DNA of 44,498 nucleotides from Flavobacterium araucananum (GTDB taxonomy: Bacteria > Bacteroidota > Bacteroidia > Flavobacteriales > Flavobacteriaceae): assembly GCF_002222055.1 (NCBI RefSeq), contig NZ_MUGS01000048.1:1-44498 (forward strand), given 5' to 3'. Below the pieces are notes generated by a model. It saw nothing but the letters and a program-made list of their open reading frames with translations. It searched no databases and had not been told where the DNA came from. The stretch's first letter is position 1; every line of letters starts with the position of its first letter. This document shows, one piece after another, positions 31,403-39,315 of the stretch. The position numbers were made by a program, and so were the translations under genes.

Positions 31403-32101
31403 ATGACAGAAACATTATGGGCTTTATCGCTCACCGCTATTTCTATTAGTTCTATACATACAATGTCAGGACCAGATCACTATTTGCCTTTTATTGTCTT
31501 ATCCCGTTCCAGAAAATGGTCCCCATTTAAAACCTACATACTAACTATTGTTTGCGGATTTGGGCACATACTAAGTTCCGTTATTTTGGGTCTTATCGCA
31601 GTGGTTCTGGGATGGCAGATGAATAAAATAAGTTGGTTTCAGGATCTGCGCGGAAACATTTCCGGTTGGGCGCTCTTAATCTTTGGTCTTATATATTTGG
31701 TTTATGGCCTATGGCAAGCCTATAAAAACAAGCCACATAAACATTTTGACATTTTGGGCGAAGATGTTTACGTTTTTGAACACAAACATGGCGAAATCGT
31801 TATGCCCGATAAAAGAGTAAAAGTTACCCCACTGGTTCTTTTTGCCATTTTTGTAATGGGTCCAAGCGAGCCGTTGATTCCGTTATTATTTTTTTCCGGA
31901 ACACACCGGTCTGTAACTGAGATTACCGTTTTGATAAGTGTCTTTGCAATTTCGACTGTTATTACCATGCTCTTTATGGTGGTCTTAGGCCGCTATGGAT
32001 ATAATCTAATAAAAACAGAAAAACTGGAACGTTATTCTAATGCTATAGGTGGTTTTGTAATTACTTTCTGCGCCTTCGGGATGGTATTTCTGGGTTGGTA
32101 A
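31403..32101 (+). CDS. UreH-type nickel permease
   Basis: 232 aa from the ATG at 31403, which follows the ureD stop by one base; a longer frame from 31331 would run inside ureD. About six membrane helices. The first carries HTMSGPDHYLPFIVLS, the His-x5-Asp-His signature of UreH/NiCoT-like metal permeases, and the fifth region has MGPSEPLIPLLFFSGTH. A cytoplasmic loop between helices is His-rich (HKHFD, FEHKHGE) and may bind nickel. Its place inside the urease operon points to nickel uptake for UreE/UreG. Confidence 0.85.
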   Translation: MTETLWALSLTAISISSIHTMSGPDHYLPFIVLSRSRKWSPFKTYILTIVCGFGHILSSVILGLIAVVLGWQMNKISWFQDLRGNISGWALLIFGLIYLVYGLWQAYKNKPHKHFDILGEDVYVFEHKHGEIVMPDKRVKVTPLVLFAIFVMGPSEPLIPLLFFSGTHRSVTEITVLISVFAISTVITMLFMVVLGRYGYNLIKTEKLERYSNAIGGFVITFCAFGMVFLGW

Positions 32102-32178
32102 ACCAGTGCAGCTACAACGCTGAAAATACTAAAAAACAATAATTATTTCTTAAATAAAAAATCATTAAATCAATAAAA

Positions 32179-33099
32179 ATGAATCAGGTAAAAGGATTTA
32201 AATTTCACATTGTAACCAACGTTTTTAAAGGTATTGGGCAAATAATGCTACAGGAAAACAGTTTGACAGGGCTGTTTTTTACTCTTGGTATTTTTTTAGG
32301 ATCAGTATCAATGGGAGTTGCCGTACTTTTTGCAGCTTTGACAGGTACACTAACGGCAAAAATTTTAAAATACGATCAAAAAGAAATTAGCAAAGGCTTG
32401 TACGGATTCAGCCCGGCATTAGTAGGTGTTGCCTTAATTTTTCTATTCAAAAATGAAGTCCTCATCTGGATCTGTATTTTTCTGGGATCTATATCCGCCG
32501 CCATGTTACAGCATTTTTTTATCAAAAGAAAAATCGCCGTTTTTACCTTTCCTTTTATTCTGGTAACCTGGGTATTTGTAACACTATTGCATCAATTTAC
32601 CCATATTGCTCCATCTGATGCTTTTATGAGTGTTCCGGATCTTTCGGATATTGATAATTTTACCTCTGAAACCAATGGTTTTGGCGAAGTAATTTTTCAG
32701 TCAAGCATTTGGGCAGGACTACTTTTTTTTATTGGCGTTTACATTAATTCTCCAATCGCGGCTTTGTACGGGTTGCTGGGTTCTGCAATAAGTTCTGCAC
32801 TTTCTTTTCATGGACATGAACCAATAAACGAAATTCACATGGGGCTTTTTAGCTTTAATGCTGTTTTATGTGCTATTGTTTTCGCAGGAAACAAAAAGAT
32901 AGACGGTATTTTGGTACTGCTCTCCGTTTTAATTTGTGTAGCTATTAATATCGGGCTTGTAAATGCCAAAATAGAAATACTTCAAAATGCCGGCGGAGCA
33001 TTTACTTTGCCCTTTGTTATAGCAGCATATTTAGTATCACATCTTCAAAAGAGAAAAGACAAACTACAAACCAGATTAAAAAAATATTTAATATCATAA
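32179..33099 (+). CDS. Urea channel/transporter (UT family)
   Basis: 306 aa, polytopic. The two internal repeats of the UT family are visible: KGLYGFSPALVGVALIFLF in the first half and MGLFSFNAVLCAIVFAG in the second, each preceded by a hydrophobic run with a small-residue pore helix (NSPIAALYGLLGSAISSALS). It lets urea cross the inner membrane passively to reach cytoplasmic urease. It lies 77 nt after the permease and ends the operon at a strong terminator. Confidence 0.85.
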   Translation: MNQVKGFKFHIVTNVFKGIGQIMLQENSLTGLFFTLGIFLGSVSMGVAVLFAALTGTLTAKILKYDQKEISKGLYGFSPALVGVALIFLFKNEVLIWICIFLGSISAAMLQHFFIKRKIAVFTFPFILVTWVFVTLLHQFTHIAPSDAFMSVPDLSDIDNFTSETNGFGEVIFQSSIWAGLLFFIGVYINSPIAALYGLLGSAISSALSFHGHEPINEIHMGLFSFNAVLCAIVFAGNKKIDGILVLLSVLICVAINIGLVNAKIEILQNAGGAFTLPFVIAAYLVSHLQKRKDKLQTRLKKYLIS

Positions 33100-33107
33100 T
33101 CACAAAG

Positions 33108-33144
33108 CCGCTTTAGAGTACATCAGTCTAAAGCGGTTTTTTTT
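33108..33144 (+). terminator. Terminator of the urease operon
   Basis: CCGCTTTAGA (33108-33117) pairs with TCTAAAGCGG (33127-33136), followed by eight T (33137-33144). Placed 9 nt after the urea channel stop codon. Confidence 0.93.
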
Positions 33145-33253
33145 GATCATTATACCAAAAAAGGCAATCCTATAAAAATACTTAACATTTTAATAATCTT
33201 TACATTACGATAGATTCATACTAGTTTTATTAATTTGAATAAAACTAAATGTT

Positions 33254-33337
33254 ATGAAATTCTTCCATCTAAATTTTCTCGTTTCATTCAAAGAATGGCT
33301 GTTTTTAAGAGCTATGCAATCGTCTTTCCTTCATTAA
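33254..33337 (+). CDS. Possible very small ORF (27 codons) before the GH1 gene
   Basis: ATG to TAA encoding MKFFHLNFLVSFKEWLFLRA plus seven residues. Hydrophobic and basic, and 34 nt before the beta-glucosidase ATG. It could be a leader peptide, but no ribosome site or conservation evidence is available, and chance is a serious alternative. Confidence 0.2.
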   Translation: MKFFHLNFLVSFKEWLFLRAMQSSFLH

Positions 33338-33371
33338 TAAAATACATTTAAAAAAGGAAATACTTATTTGA

Positions 33372-34724
33372 ATGAATAAAATTGAGAACTCGTTTTTAAA
33401 CAAAAACCAATTTGGAGAGGATTTCTTGTGGGGTGTTTCAACCGCCGCTTTCCAAATTGAAGGGGCTCATGATGCCGATGGAAAAGGATCTTCTATTTGG
33501 GATGTTTTTACATCTCAGAAAGGAAAAATTAAAAACGGACATCACGCCATTACCGCTTGCGATTTTTACAATTCGTACCAAACCGATATTGATCTGATAC
33601 GCGAATTAAACATTCCTAATTTTAGATTTTCTATCAGTTGGCCCAGAATTATGCCTACAGGAGTTCATCCCGTAAATCAAGCCGGTATTGAGTATTACAA
33701 CAAAATTATCGATTCTTTGCTCGCAGCCGGAATAGAACCCTGGGTCACATTATATCATTGGGACTTACCTCATGCCTTAGAGACAAAAGGTGGTTGGACC
33801 AATCGGGAATCTGTTTCCTGGTTTTCTCAATATGTCGATGTTTGTGCACAATATTTTGGAGATCGTGTCAAAAATTGGATGGTTATCAATGAACCATCCG
33901 TTTTTACAGGTGCAGGTTATTTTCTGGGCATTCATGCACCGGGAAAAAAAGGCATTACCAATTATCTTAAAGCCATGCATCATGTGACATTAGCCACAGC
34001 AGCAGGTGCAAAAATATTACGAAACAAAATTCCTGACGCCAATATAGGAACTACTTTTTCCTGTACTCATATTGAACCTGCGACTCAAAACCAAAAAGAT
34101 ATTGAAGCCGCAAAACGCGTTGATACTTTACTCAACAGAACTTTTATAGAGCCCATTTTGGGATTGGGTTATCCTCAGGCTGATTTGCCTGTGCTTAAAA
34201 AACTCAATAATTATATTTTAGAAGACGATCTCAACAATTTGTCTTTTGATTTTGACTTTATAGGTCTGCAATGTTACACCCGCGAAGTCGTAAAAGCAGC
34301 AATGCTAATTCCGTATATTGGTGCTGAACTAATAAGTGCCGAAAAAAGAAATGTAATTTCTACCGATATGGGATGGGAAGTTTATCCTCCTGCCCTTTAT
34401 CATGTTCTTAAGAAATTTAATGAATATAAAGGCATTAAAAAAATTATAATAACCGAGAATGGCGCCGCTTTTCCTGATCTCTTAACCAACGGAAAAGTAT
34501 ACGATATCAAACGTACTCATTATATTCAGGATCATTTAGAACAAATTCTAAAAGCCAAAAAAGATAGTTTGAATGTCGAAGGCTATTTTGTCTGGAGTCT
34601 CACGGATAACTTTGAGTGGGCCGAAGGTTATAACGCACGATTTGGGTTAATTCATGTTGATTTCGAAACGCAGCAACGAACTATTAAACATTCCGGATTG
34701 TGGTTTAAAGATTTTTTATCTTAG
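33372..34724 (+). CDS. Glycoside hydrolase family 1 beta-glucosidase
   Basis: 450 aa, the usual length of bacterial GH1 enzymes. It hydrolyses terminal beta-linked glucose (or galactose/fucose) from oligosaccharides and aryl glycosides with retention. The (beta/alpha)8 landmarks are all present: FLWGVSTAAFQIEGA at the start, TLYHWDLPHALETKGGW, acid/base E174 in MVINEPSVF, nucleophile E362 in IIITENGAAFP, and the sugar-contact ending VWSLTDNFEWAEGYNARFGL. No signal peptide, so cytoplasmic; the linked transporter is not in this window. Transcribed alone. Confidence 0.95.
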   Translation: MNKIENSFLNKNQFGEDFLWGVSTAAFQIEGAHDADGKGSSIWDVFTSQKGKIKNGHHAITACDFYNSYQTDIDLIRELNIPNFRFSISWPRIMPTGVHPVNQAGIEYYNKIIDSLLAAGIEPWVTLYHWDLPHALETKGGWTNRESVSWFSQYVDVCAQYFGDRVKNWMVINEPSVFTGAGYFLGIHAPGKKGITNYLKAMHHVTLATAAGAKILRNKIPDANIGTTFSCTHIEPATQNQKDIEAAKRVDTLLNRTFIEPILGLGYPQADLPVLKKLNNYILEDDLNNLSFDFDFIGLQCYTREVVKAAMLIPYIGAELISAEKRNVISTDMGWEVYPPALYHVLKKFNEYKGIKKIIITENGAAFPDLLTNGKVYDIKRTHYIQDHLEQILKAKKDSLNVEGYFVWSLTDNFEWAEGYNARFGLIHVDFETQQRTIKHSGLWFKDFLS

Positions 34725-35460
34725 GATTTTAAACGGCAACAAAAAAGTTTTACCAAGATCAAAATATCAAGGAAAAAAGTGGCTTTATTACCCTCAAAAA
34801 TTAGCACCAGACGACGAAAATTTTCATAATAAATTATCGGTTTAAAAGCAAAAAAAATGATTATTTCCCCTGTATTTACTAGGTTTATTGATTATTTTTT
34901 CTTATCTTTAAGGTATAAATAAAAGTAAATGTATGATAAAAAACAAACTTTTTGTACTCTTGGATTACCCCTCAAAAAATTATTCTTTTTACTTCTTTAA
35001 GCATTTTATTTTTCAAAATGCTTCCCCGTTTCATTTCGAAACTATTCTATCTAATCTTTTTCCTGCACAAAGTATAAACACGCAGAAAACAACAGAGCAA
35101 TCGCTCCAATTACTATTCTAATTATTTTTCCCGGATATATCTTCTAACCTATTTTTTTTAGAAAATATAACTCCCAAATTAAAGAAAAGATTTCCTCTTT
35201 TAGGATTCTCTTTCGACTCTTCATTTTTATTTTCCAAATACTAAACGTAATTCTATGATTTATTTCTCGCTTTACAATGATTTGATTTGTTCTAATAGTA
35301 ATAATCAATTTATTGATTTCTTCAATTCTACTTTTTTATCTTTTTTTTAATAGTCCAATCCAACTTTTTTAAGACTTTTTGCCTCTATTATAAATAGAGT
35401 TTAGATTGGTTTTATATCAAGTAACAAGTTCTATCAGATCTAAATTTACTATGCCTTGTA
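34725..35460. other. Long AT-rich intergenic region
   Basis: About 740 bp between the GH1 gene and the regulatory block of the second TPR-kinase cassette. A 62-codon frame at 34933-35121 (MIKNKLFVLLDYPSKNYSFY...) is the only candidate gene. It is Phe-rich and has no recognised motif; I rate it as probably chance. No terminator of good quality was found after the GH1 gene. Confidence 0.5.
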
Positions 35461-35471
35461 TTTTGTTTTTA

Positions 35472-35512
35472 GGAATTCTTGGGAATCTCAGGAAAACGCG
35501 GGAATTCTGGGA
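35472..35512 (+). promoter_or_regulatory. Helically phased GGA repeats upstream of the second lipoprotein-kinase cassette
   Basis: GGA starts at 35472, 35482, 35491, 35501 and 35510, i.e. every 9-10 bp, mostly as GGAAT. They stand in the same position relative to the promoter-like block as the array at 17619-17702. Likely binding sites for the cognate response regulator. Confidence 0.55.
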
Positions 35513-35543
35513 ATCCCCTATCTACAAGGGCTTAAAAGCTCCT

Positions 35544-35551
35544 TTCCTTTG
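35544..35551 (+). promoter_or_regulatory. Candidate -7 box of the second lipoprotein-kinase cassette
   Basis: TTCCTTTG lies in a block aligned with 17705-17755 (CCCTATC...GGGCT...AAGC...TTTGC, then AATTAGTTC). It is two steps off an ideal TAnnTTTG, so the call rests on conservation between the cassettes. Confidence 0.4.
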
Positions 35552-35626
35552 CAATAGAAATTAGTTCAAGTTTTGTCTGCAGATTAAAACGAAAAATAAA
35601 ACTAGTTCAAATTAAGTGTAAAAACC

Positions 35627-35746
35627 GTAAGACCGATCTTATTCGGGAAGTATAACTAACGTCTTACAGTTCTACACGATTTACTTCCCAAAAGCAATTT
35701 GGTATTGCCTTAAAAAAGCTCCGGATAAATTCCGGACAGCAATACT
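35627..35746 (+). ncRNA. Structured 5' leader: candidate pseudoknot plus hairpin (copy 2)
   Basis: GTAAGAC (35627-35633) pairs with GTCTTAC (35661-35667), and GGGAAGT (35645-35651) pairs with ACTTCCC (35683-35689), interleaved as in copy 1. GGTATTGC (35701-35708) then pairs with GCAATACT (35739-35746, one G-U) around an inner TCCGGA/TCCGGA stem (35720-35725/35731-35736). The inner stem differs in sequence from copy 1 but keeps pairing. Loop text GTTCTAC is shared. The lipoprotein ATG follows 27 nt later. Confidence 0.6.
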
Positions 35747-35773
35747 TATGTCTAATTTCTAAATTAAATCAAA

Positions 35774-35959
35774 ATGAAAAACTTATTATTATTTATCGCT
35801 TTTGCGTTATTATTTACTATATTTTCTTGTACTCCGGATGAGTATGAAACTCAACCTAAACAGGAAATACAAAAGACTGTCAATCCCATAAAAGCAACTT
35901 ATGCTGATGGTCCCGGTGATGGAAACGGTTCAACTTCGCCACCTCCTACTGCCGACTAA
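35774..35959 (+). CDS. Tiny lipoprotein, candidate signal or partner of the TPR kinase (copy 2)
   Basis: 61 aa. The signal MKNLLLFIAFALLFTIFS ends at Cys19. The mature part begins TPDEYETQPK and has TYADGPGD followed by a Gly/Ser/Pro tail. It shares the C-[TP]-acidic start and the TYADGPGD block with the 57-aa lipoprotein at 17965; the rest differs freely. A block kept between paralogues in an otherwise drifting peptide suggests direct recognition by a partner, most likely the adjacent TPR kinase. Confidence 0.75.
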   Translation: MKNLLLFIAFALLFTIFSCTPDEYETQPKQEIQKTVNPIKATYADGPGDGNGSTSPPPTAD

Positions 35960-35994
35960 AAATATATTTTTAGTATCTAATTAATTACTATTTT

Positions 35995-36034
35995 CGGGGA
36001 AAGTAAATTTATATGTTACGGTCCCCGTTTTTTT
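35995..36034 (+). terminator. Terminator-like attenuator enclosing the kinase start codon (copy 2)
   Basis: CGGGGA (35995-36000) pairs with TCCCCG (36022-36027), then seven T (36028-36034). The 21-nt loop includes the kinase ATG (36013). Same design as 18172-18210. Confidence 0.7.
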
Positions 36035-37722
36035 ATTTTATTATTCTTCTTTTTTTATTTTCATGTAAAGACAAAAAGACTGTTAATACTAACACAGAAT
36101 CGATACGAAAAGAGGCGCTTAGCTTACGAAATAAAGCAATCGAGAATTACGATAAACAAAACTTTAATACTGCTTTTCATGAGTTTAATAAATCAAAACA
36201 ACTTTATGAAACTTTAAAAGACAGTGCCAATATCGGTTACATATTTATTCAAATGGCGGCAATTCAGCAAGTCAACGGAGATTATTATGGGAGTAAAGAG
36301 ACCGTAACCGAAGCATTACCCTATGTTAAAAAAAACAGTGAGTATACCGCTTCTATAAACACTAAACTAGGTATTGCAGACAAAGAACTTTCTCTTTATG
36401 ATGATGCGATTCTTTATTATAAAGAAGCTGTTAATGGATATGAAAATCCTATTAAAAAGTTAGACCCTCTAAATAATATTGCGGCCGTTTATATCCAACA
36501 AAAAAAATATGATAAGGCAATAACTCTTTTAGATTTTCTTTTAAACAAAAAATTATTAAATGAGAAAGTTCAGGCAAATAAAAAATCCCTGATTCAGGAT
36601 AATTTAGGTTATGCTTATTTTAAGAACGGAATGGATGAAAAAGGATTCTCTTTAATGAATGAAGCGCTACAGATAAGAAAGGATATTACCGATATATACG
36701 GTAGTATTGAAAGTTATTTACACCTTGCCGATTATTATGCTATAAAAGACATTAAAAAATCAAATAACAATGCTCTTCTGGCATACAAAGCAGCCACAAA
36801 ACTAAATAGTGTTGATGAAAGATTGGAAGCACTACAAATTCTAATTTCAAATGACCACAGTGCTCAAAACAGCCATTATGTACAAAAGTATTTTAAACTA
36901 AACGACAGTATTATTAAGGTTAGAAATAATTTCAAAAATAAGTTTGCTAAAATCAAGTACGATTCTAAAAAAGAAAAAGACGAAAACTCAAAACTTCGTT
37001 TAGAAAAAGCAGAAAATTTATTATCACTTCAAAAAGCCAAATATCTACGAATTGTATTTGTAATTGCATTTGTTTTTTTAATGATTTTAATAGCTATTTT
37101 AATTCGTTATTATAAAAATAAAAACAGGGCCATAGAATTTAAAACTTCCTATAACACCGAAACCCGAATTGCCAAAAAAATCCACGACGAATTAGCAAAC
37201 GACGTATTTCAGGTAATTGCTTTTGCCGAATATCAGCCCTTATCTCAGGAAGGTAACAAAGAGAATCTACTTCAAAAATTAGATGATATATACGGGCGTG
37301 TAAGAGGTATTTCAAGAGAAAATAATAAAATTGATACCGGTATCGATTTTACCAAGAGTATAAAAGAAATGCTTTCGGCTTATCATACCAATAAAAGAAA
37401 TATCATTGCCACTAATCTGGAAAGTATAAACTGGGAAATTATCGATGATATAAAAAAGATTACCATTAGTCGGGTTTTACAGGAATTAATGGTGAATATG
37501 AAAAAACACAGTGAAGCAAATCTGGTGGTTATAAAATTTGAAAGTGATCAAAAATCGCTCTTAATAAATTATACTGATAATGGCAAAGGTTGTGAAAAAA
37601 CTACGATCGTAAAAAATGGTCTTCACAACATGGAAAACCGTATTCAGGCGGTAAAAGGAACTATCTATTTTGATACAGAACCGGATAAAGGGTTCAGAGT
37701 AAAGATGTCCATGCCTAAATAA
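36013..37722 (+). CDS. TPR sensor histidine kinase with lipobox, orphan (copy 2)
   Basis: 569 aa, a full-length paralogue of the kinase at 18189. The N-terminus MLRSPFFYFIILLFLFSCKD is identical over the first seven residues and again has a candidate lipidation Cys (18). TPRs cover about 35-330 (NFNTAFHEFNKSKQLY, YDDAILYYKEAVNG, KYDKAITLLDFLL). One transmembrane helix follows (IVFVIAFVFLMILIAILIRY). Kinase motifs are H391 in KKIHDELAND, MVNMKKHSEA, DNGKGCEKT and GLHNMENR. No response regulator gene follows, only a terminator, so it must signal through a regulator encoded elsewhere, possibly the one at 19898. Confidence 0.9.
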   Translation: MLRSPFFYFIILLFLFSCKDKKTVNTNTESIRKEALSLRNKAIENYDKQNFNTAFHEFNKSKQLYETLKDSANIGYIFIQMAAIQQVNGDYYGSKETVTEALPYVKKNSEYTASINTKLGIADKELSLYDDAILYYKEAVNGYENPIKKLDPLNNIAAVYIQQKKYDKAITLLDFLLNKKLLNEKVQANKKSLIQDNLGYAYFKNGMDEKGFSLMNEALQIRKDITDIYGSIESYLHLADYYAIKDIKKSNNNALLAYKAATKLNSVDERLEALQILISNDHSAQNSHYVQKYFKLNDSIIKVRNNFKNKFAKIKYDSKKEKDENSKLRLEKAENLLSLQKAKYLRIVFVIAFVFLMILIAILIRYYKNKNRAIEFKTSYNTETRIAKKIHDELANDVFQVIAFAEYQPLSQEGNKENLLQKLDDIYGRVRGISRENNKIDTGIDFTKSIKEMLSAYHTNKRNIIATNLESINWEIIDDIKKITISRVLQELMVNMKKHSEANLVVIKFESDQKSLLINYTDNGKGCEKTTIVKNGLHNMENRIQAVKGTIYFDTEPDKGFRVKMSMPK

Positions 37723-37803
37723 ACAGAAATTAAAGTCTAGAATTCAAACTAGAAATACCTGACAAGTTTAAAACGAATATTAAACCCCTGGTAAAAAGAG
37801 AAC

Positions 37804-37841
37804 AAAAAGCCTTTCAAGGTTTAAATCCTGATAGGCTTTTT
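37804..37841. terminator. Bidirectional terminator between the orphan kinase and TolC-like genes
   Basis: AAAAAGCCT (37804-37812) pairs with AGGCTTTTT (37833-37841), with a 20-nt loop that can fold further through AGG/CCT. A and T tracts serve both strands. Confidence 0.8.
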
Positions 37842-37863
37842 GTCTACAAATTAACGGGCAATA

Positions 37864-39315
37864 TTATTTCCAACCACCGCCTAAGTCTCTATAAACATGG
37901 ACTGCAGCATTCAATTGTTCTTTTTTGGTATCTACCAATTCTAGTTTGGCTTCTAATGCATCACGTTGTGTCATTAAAACTTCGAAATAATCTACTCTGG
38001 CAGATTTAAATAAATCATTAGAAACATCAATCGAAGTATTTAAAGCGTCTACTTGTTTCGATTTAAGATCGTATCCTTTTTGTAGGTTTTCAATCTTCGA
38101 AAGCTGATTTGAAACTTCTAAATAAGCATTCAAAATTGTACGATCGTAGTTATACAACGCCTGAAGTTGTCTTGCATTTGCACTTGCAAACTCTGCTTTG
38201 ATTGCATTTCTGTTAATCAATGGTGCAGCAAGATCTCCCGCTAATGAATATAAAAGTGATTCTGGAAAAGTAAACAAATAAGAAGGTTTAAAAGCATCTA
38301 CACCTATCGCTGCAGAAATATCCAATGATGGATAAAACTCTGAACGGGCAACTTTTACATCCAATTTTGCAGCAACCAATTCTAGTTCTGCTTGTTTAAC
38401 ATCCGGACGATTTGCTAATAATTGAGACGGAATTCCTGAACTCACAACAGCAGGCAATAAACTCAAGAAGTTAGTGCTGTCTGTTCTTTTAATTTCTTGC
38501 GGATATCTCGCCAACAAAAAGTTGATTTTATTCTCGGCTTCTTTTATTTGTTGCAAAATTCCAAACTCTAAACTTTGTGAAGTTAAAACCTCTGCTTCGA
38601 ATTTCTTAACCCCAAGTTCTGTTGCTCTTGCAGCTTGCTTCTGAATTTTTACAATTTCTAAAGCATTTGTCTGCAATTTGATGGTTTGCTTTACAATTTC
38701 TAACTGATTGTCCAGAGCTAATAATTCATAATACGAATCAGCAACTTCGGCAATAAGGTTTGTGATTACAAAGTTTTTACCTTCAACGGTAGCTAAATAT
38801 CTGTTTAACGCTGCTTTTTTAGAATTACGTAGTTTTTTCCAGATGTCTACTTCCCAATTTGCATAAGCAGATATCGTAAAATCTCCAAGCGGATCAGGAG
38901 TTTCTTTACCCGGTTTGATCTCTGTAGTAGCATCACCGGCACCCTGACTTGTGTATCTACCTACTTTTTCTACTCCAGCTCCGGCACGAACACCAACTGT
39001 AGGTAATAAAAGCCCTTTTTTTACACGAATATCATTTTTTGCAATTTCGATTTCCTGCAAAGTAATGTTTAATTCCTGATTGTTTTTTAAAGCTACATCA
39101 ATTAAATCTACAAGGTTTTGATCTTTAAAATAATCTTTCCATTGCAACGCTGATGTATTATTGTTTGCATCCTGAGTTTGGGCTGTTGTGCCAAACGACT
39201 CAGGAACTGGTGTACTTGTAGTAGGTGCTGCCTCAGGCGCAGGGGCTTTACACCCTGCAACCGTAAGACATATACCTAATGCAATACCATATTGATATGA
39301 TTTGAATTTATACAT
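37864..39315 (-). CDS. TolC-family outer membrane efflux lipoprotein
   Basis: 483 aa from the ATG at 39315, giving the lipoprotein signal MYKFKSYQYGIALGICLTVA then G-Cys; an upstream ATT-preceded start at 39327 adds four residues. The family hallmarks are NNQELNITLQEIEIAKNDIR, LIAEVADSYYELLALDNQLE, LLANRPDVKQAELELVAAKL and the repeat of both in the second half. It forms the outer-membrane duct of the tripartite pump. Its start overlaps the end of the RND pump gene by 8 nt (translational coupling). NodT/OprM-type rather than classical TolC because of lipidation. Confidence 0.93.
   Translation of the reverse strand: MYKFKSYQYGIALGICLTVAGCKAPAPEAAPTTSTPVPESFGTTAQTQDANNNTSALQWKDYFKDQNLVDLIDVALKNNQELNITLQEIEIAKNDIRVKKGLLLPTVGVRAGAGVEKVGRYTSQGAGDATTEIKPGKETPDPLGDFTISAYANWEVDIWKKLRNSKKAALNRYLATVEGKNFVITNLIAEVADSYYELLALDNQLEIVKQTIKLQTNALEIVKIQKQAARATELGVKKFEAEVLTSQSLEFGILQQIKEAENKINFLLARYPQEIKRTDSTNFLSLLPAVVSSGIPSQLLANRPDVKQAELELVAAKLDVKVARSEFYPSLDISAAIGVDAFKPSYLFTFPESLLYSLAGDLAAPLINRNAIKAEFASANARQLQALYNYDRTILNAYLEVSNQLSKIENLQKGYDLKSKQVDALNTSIDVSNDLFKSARVDYFEVLMTQRDALEAKLELVDTKKEQLNAAVHVYRDLGGGWK

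Noticed and set aside
33254..33337. Leader peptide attenuation of the GH1 gene
   Set aside because: No hairpin with T-run lies between this tiny frame and the GH1 start, so the mechanism lacks its key part.
34933..35121. 62-codon open frame as a gene
   Set aside because: No ribosome site, promoter box or recognisable motif. AT-rich intergenic DNA easily yields such a frame.
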